DNA from: C7867-002 sp964637485
GTDB lineage: Bacteria; Patescibacteriota; Minisyncoccia; Phycocordibacterales; PALSA-1337
NCBI GenBank assembly: GCA_964637485.1
Contig: CAZWUU010000016.1
Coordinates: 1-14,902, forward strand
Direction: 5' to 3'
Length of the DNA: 14,902 nt
Position numbers and translations under genes: made by a program
Notes under the pieces: generated by a model
Told to the model about the DNA's origin: nothing
Database searches by the model: none
What the model saw: the letters and a program-made list of their open reading frames with translations, nothing else
Shown here: piece by piece, positions 12,119 to 14,902 of the stretch
Position numbering within the stretch: position 1 is the first letter of the stretch
Layout: each line of letters starts with the position of its first letter

Positions 12119-13510
12119 ATGAATAGCCATATGGTATTTTTTTATGTCCGTAAAAATGTAGAGAGTTATTCGCTAAAAGTCATATTTTTCATAATATGTC
12201 TTGCTACGTTCGTTCCGGCTATATCACATGCTCAAAATCTTACTCCCGAACAGAGAATAAAACTTCAAGCAGAACTACAACAAATAGAAGCCGAAGAAGC
12301 TAAAGCCCAAGAAAATCTCAAGAAAGCTCAATCTCAAAGTGCCTCGCTTTCAAAGGATATTTCTGTTCTTGAGGCTAGAATAAAGGCCGCTCAGCTCGAT
12401 ATAAGGGCCAAGACCCTGCTTATCCAGAGTTTGGGTGAGGATATTACCGACAAGCAAAAACATATAGAAAAGTTGGAAGCTAGAATAAACAGAGGCAAAG
12501 CCACTCTGGCAGATCTTCTGCGTAAGACTGGAGAAATGAGCGAACAAAATGTCGCGACGGTCATTCTGTCTCAGAAATCCGTTTCAAATCTTTTTTACGA
12601 TATAGATAGTTTTAGCTCTGTTGGCAAAGGGTTGCAAAACGTGTTTGAGGAATTGCGAGCCGATCAGGCCTCAACGACTGCCGAGAAAAATGAATTGGAT
12701 CAGAGAAGAAATGCGGCTATAGATGCAAGGCACGCCATAGAAGTCCAGAGAGCAAATATAAAATCCGATCAGGATCAACAGAAAGTTCTTCTGAATATTA
12801 GTAAGGGTAATGAGAGTGCCTATAAGTCTGTGGTCGCCGAAAAACAGGCCAAGGCCGCCGAGATACGTTCTACTCTATTTGCTTTGAGCGGTGCACAAGC
12901 TATTCCATTCGGTGACGCTTTGAACTATGCAAATAGTGTTTATCAAAAAACAGGTGTTCAGCCAGCATTTCTTCTGGCCATTCTGACTCAAGAAACAAAT
13001 ATAGGAAAAAATGTAGGTACTTGTTATCTCACCAACACTGAAACCGGCGCAGGAATAAATGTCAGAACTCAACAGACCATCAGTCGCGTGATGAAGCCAG
13101 ACAGAGATGTGAAGCCATTCATCCAAGTCACCCAGTCATTAGGTCTGGATTATAAGACTATGCCTGTGTCATGCCCGCAATCAATCGGCTTTGGAGGAGC
13201 TATGGGACCGGCTCAATTTATACCGTCAACGTGGGTATTGCCATCTATCCGCGATGTTGTCATTCAGTACACCGGCTCATCAAATCCGAATCCTTGGAAA
13301 CCCTACGATGCATTTATGGCTTCAGGCGTATATCTCGCAAATCTCGGAGCGAATTCTACGAGCTATTCGGCACAGAGAAATGCTGCATGTCGATATTATT
13401 CAGGCAGACCATGCGGAGCAGTTACCGGCAGTTCATCCTACGGTAATAATGTGATGGCACTTATGGATAGAATTCAGCAGACTATGATAAATCCGTTGCA
13501 AGGATATTAG
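12119..13510 (+). CDS. Secreted coiled-coil lytic murein transglycosylase
   Basis: This 463-residue protein has a signal peptide with a longer-than-usual N-region (hydrophobic core about 20-33, likely cut after Ser-His-Ala at 36-38). A long Ala/Glu/Lys/Gln-rich coiled coil follows (about 41-250, broken near 140-170), like the N-terminal coils of CwlO/EnvC-type wall hydrolases. The C-terminal domain (about 260-463) is an SLT-like lytic transglycosylase. ILTQETNIGKN carries the probable catalytic Glu292. GGAMGPAQFIPSTW (359-372) is the family signature, and NPWKPYDAFMASGVYLANLG closes the lysozyme-like fold. Four cysteines (302, 352, 424, 432) in this exported domain may form disulfides. It should cleave glycan strands to 1,6-anhydro-muropeptides, probably in wall remodelling or division, with the coil mediating recruitment (inference). 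The order coil then SLT differs from the usual coil then M23 peptidase. Confidence 0.9.
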   Translation: MNSHMVFFYVRKNVESYSLKVIFFIICLATFVPAISHAQNLTPEQRIKLQAELQQIEAEEAKAQENLKKAQSQSASLSKDISVLEARIKAAQLDIRAKTLLIQSLGEDITDKQKHIEKLEARINRGKATLADLLRKTGEMSEQNVATVILSQKSVSNLFYDIDSFSSVGKGLQNVFEELRADQASTTAEKNELDQRRNAAIDARHAIEVQRANIKSDQDQQKVLLNISKGNESAYKSVVAEKQAKAAEIRSTLFALSGAQAIPFGDALNYANSVYQKTGVQPAFLLAILTQETNIGKNVGTCYLTNTETGAGINVRTQQTISRVMKPDRDVKPFIQVTQSLGLDYKTMPVSCPQSIGFGGAMGPAQFIPSTWVLPSIRDVVIQYTGSSNPNPWKPYDAFMASGVYLANLGANSTSYSAQRNAACRYYSGRPCGAVTGSSSYGNNVMALMDRIQQTMINPLQGY

Positions 13511-13701
13511 GGCATGGATCATAATTGGTTCCAATTCAATTCAATCAATTTGAAATTCTGATTTAATTGAAAATTTAAGAATCAAAATCTAAAGTTTGAA
13601 ATGGGATTTATAATCAGTTTGTAACCAGTCACTAGCCATAACCAGCAACTATTTCTGTGCTTATTAAGAATTTTGGACTTTGACTTTTACAATTTCCACT
13701 T
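13511..13701. other. AT-rich intergenic region between convergent genes, with degenerate short repeats
   Basis: No reading frame, tRNA or convincing terminator is visible in these 191 bases. The left part has a 14-nt palindrome (AATTGG-TT-CCAATT halves, 13523-13536) and a run of imperfect ATTCAA/TTGAA words to about 13600. At 13621-13650 degenerate ACCAG/CACTAG words follow one another. It resembles eroded simple-repeat spacer sequence. Confidence 0.5.
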
Positions 13702-14902
13702 TTATATGGTGAGTATCACCGGTATGACCATCGGACGCTTGGCTGTCTCCTGAAGTAGGAATTTGCTAACTGAATCAGTGATGGAGTCCTTTACTAGATC
13801 AATATTTAGCGGATTCATGCCACGAGTTGTCTTATCTATAGTGTCCTTGATTACTAGTCTTACTCCGTGAAGCAGTTCTTGGGATTCGCGAAGGTAGACA
13901 AAGCCTCTGGATATGATGTCAGGCGACTTTTTCAACTTGCCCGTGTGGGCGTTTATGATGCCGAAGATGATGAATATTCCATCCTGTGCGAGCATTTGCC
14001 TGTCGCGTATTACTACATCCTGCACATCTCCTACAGAGAATCCATCTACTAAGACCAAGCTGGAAGGAGCCTTTTCTTTCAATTTAACTATCTTTTTGCC
14101 TGACTCTTGTATCTCTATGATAGAGCTATTGTCTGGAATTATTACATCCTCATCCCGAAGGCCATTGGCTTCCTTTGCGATATCTCCATGTACTCTCAAC
14201 ATGTAATGGTAGCCGTGAAGAGGTACGAAAAACTTCGGTTTGATCTGTTTGTGTATCCAGGCAGTCTCATCTTTGTTGGCATGACCTGATGAATGGACAT
14301 CTGCTATGCGGTAATGAATGATCTTTGCTCCTTGTCTCGATAGGTTGTCTTTTAGTTTTTGTACCGCCCTCTCGTTGCCTGGAACTACGGATGATGAAAG
14401 AAGTACAGTGTCTCTCGGTGTGATCTTTATCTTTTGATGAGATTTATTGGACATGCGCATAAGAGCGGCGTATTCGTCTCCTTGAGCACCGGTTGCAAGA
14501 ATGATGATGCGATCAGGAGGGTAGTTGTCTATTTCATCGACTGAAATGATGACTTCCTTTTTTGTCTTTACCAAGCCCAAATGCTTACAGACTTCTATAT
14601 TTTGCTTCATGCTGCGACCTTCTATGACGACTCGCTTGTTATATATTTCTGCAAATTCGATGATCTTGAGCAATCTTTCCAGAAGGGAAGAGAATGTGGC
14701 AATAATAAGGCGACCTTGGACATTCTTTATGATTTCTTCGATGTTTTTGTGGACCTTCTTCTCCGGAATGGAAAATCCTGGATTTTCTACGTTGGTAGAG
14801 TCAGCCATGAGCAACAATACTTTTTCATTTTTGAAAGCTCTCTCGTATTCGGCTACTTCTGTTTCTGTCGGCACGCCGTCTACGAGATCCAGTTTCAAGT
14901 CT
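13702..14902 (-). CDS. rnj: Ribonuclease J, C-terminal part (5' end outside the window)
   Basis: The minus-strand frame is open to the window edge, so the protein is missing its N-terminus, including the HxHxDH metal motif. The 399 visible residues carry the rest of the metallo-beta-lactamase/beta-CASP core: ADSTNVENPGF, ATFSSLLERLLKI, VIEGRSM, LATGAQGDEYAALMRM, LLSSSVVPGNE, IADVHSSGHANKDE and PKFFVPLHGYHYMLRVH. These match the order in RNase J. The last 150 residues are the C-terminal domain involved in oligomerisation. RNase J combines 5'-to-3' exonuclease and endonuclease activity and is central to mRNA decay and rRNA maturation where RNase E is absent. The usual HGE after the metal-site His is HGY here. 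A TTG at 14898 is an internal codon, not the start. Convergent with the transglycosylase gene across the AT-rich gap. Confidence 0.95.
   Translation of the reverse strand, partial: DLKLDLVDGVPTETEVAEYERAFKNEKVLLLMADSTNVENPGFSIPEKKVHKNIEEIIKNVQGRLIIATFSSLLERLLKIIEFAEIYNKRVVIEGRSMKQNIEVCKHLGLVKTKKEVIISVDEIDNYPPDRIIILATGAQGDEYAALMRMSNKSHQKIKITPRDTVLLSSSVVPGNERAVQKLKDNLSRQGAKIIHYRIADVHSSGHANKDETAWIHKQIKPKFFVPLHGYHYMLRVHGDIAKEANGLRDEDVIIPDNSSIIEIQESGKKIVKLKEKAPSSLVLVDGFSVGDVQDVVIRDRQMLAQDGIFIIFGIINAHTGKLKKSPDIISRGFVYLRESQELLHGVRLVIKDTIDKTTRGMNPLNIDLVKDSITDSVSKFLLQETAKRPMVIPVILTI

Noticed and set aside
14898..14902. RNase J starting at TTG 14898
   Set aside because: The frame continues to the window edge, and the metal-binding N-terminal half of the enzyme must lie upstream.

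Overview
The window looks like a chromosomal segment from a member of the Candidate Phyla Radiation, most likely a Parcubacteria-type lineage. Genes are short and tightly packed. Several are large secreted repeat proteins with LamG (laminin-G/concanavalin-like) folds, next to a small set of conserved housekeeping genes: tgt, rplY, RNase J, a class II aldolase and a PfkB-type sugar kinase. UGA behaves as a stop codon: the LOG-family gene and the aldolase both end on TGA at normal family lengths, so the code is standard and not the Gly-UGA code of Gracilibacteria/Absconditabacteria. This taxonomic call is inferred from gene content and style; no rRNA is present to confirm it.

Layout. 1-1775: the end of a surface-type protein with a polyglycine tail, then a membrane-anchored serine hydrolase of the class A beta-lactamase fold, 8 nt apart. 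1776-2216: a single-RRM RNA-binding protein behind a structured leader of about 110 nt, closed by a strong terminator. 2208-6723: two adjacent secreted proteins, each with three LamG domains and each with its own extended -10 promoter. 6725-8669: a LOG-family phosphoribohydrolase (minus strand) divergent from queuine tRNA-ribosyltransferase. 8662-9100: a compact inverted-repeat-bounded unit carrying a frameshifted four-helix-bundle (23S rRNA intervening-sequence type) gene. 9111-11019: a PfkB-family sugar kinase divergent from a class II fructose-bisphosphate-type aldolase. 11045-13510: a small Gly-rich membrane protein, ribosomal protein bL25, and a secreted coiled-coil lytic transglycosylase. 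13511-13701: an AT-rich gap. 13702-14902: the C-terminal two thirds of ribonuclease J, running off the right edge.

Two patterns stand out. First, at least five genes have an extended -10 element (TGnTATAAT or close) ending only 6-9 nt before the start codon, with no Shine-Dalgarno sequence, which predicts leaderless transcripts. The RRM gene is the opposite: long leader and SD-like GGTGAT. Second, the four-helix-bundle unit is flanked by a 26/27-matching inverted repeat made of GAATTGT-like heptamers. Its left arm supplies the stop codon of tgt and its right arm the stop of its own gene, so it looks like a mobile or formerly mobile unit.

Functionally the window mixes cell-surface and wall genes (LamG proteins, the surface protein, the beta-lactamase-fold hydrolase, the lytic transglycosylase) with RNA and translation functions (RRM, Tgt, bL25, RNase J) and a possible lower-glycolysis entry pair (sugar kinase plus aldolase).
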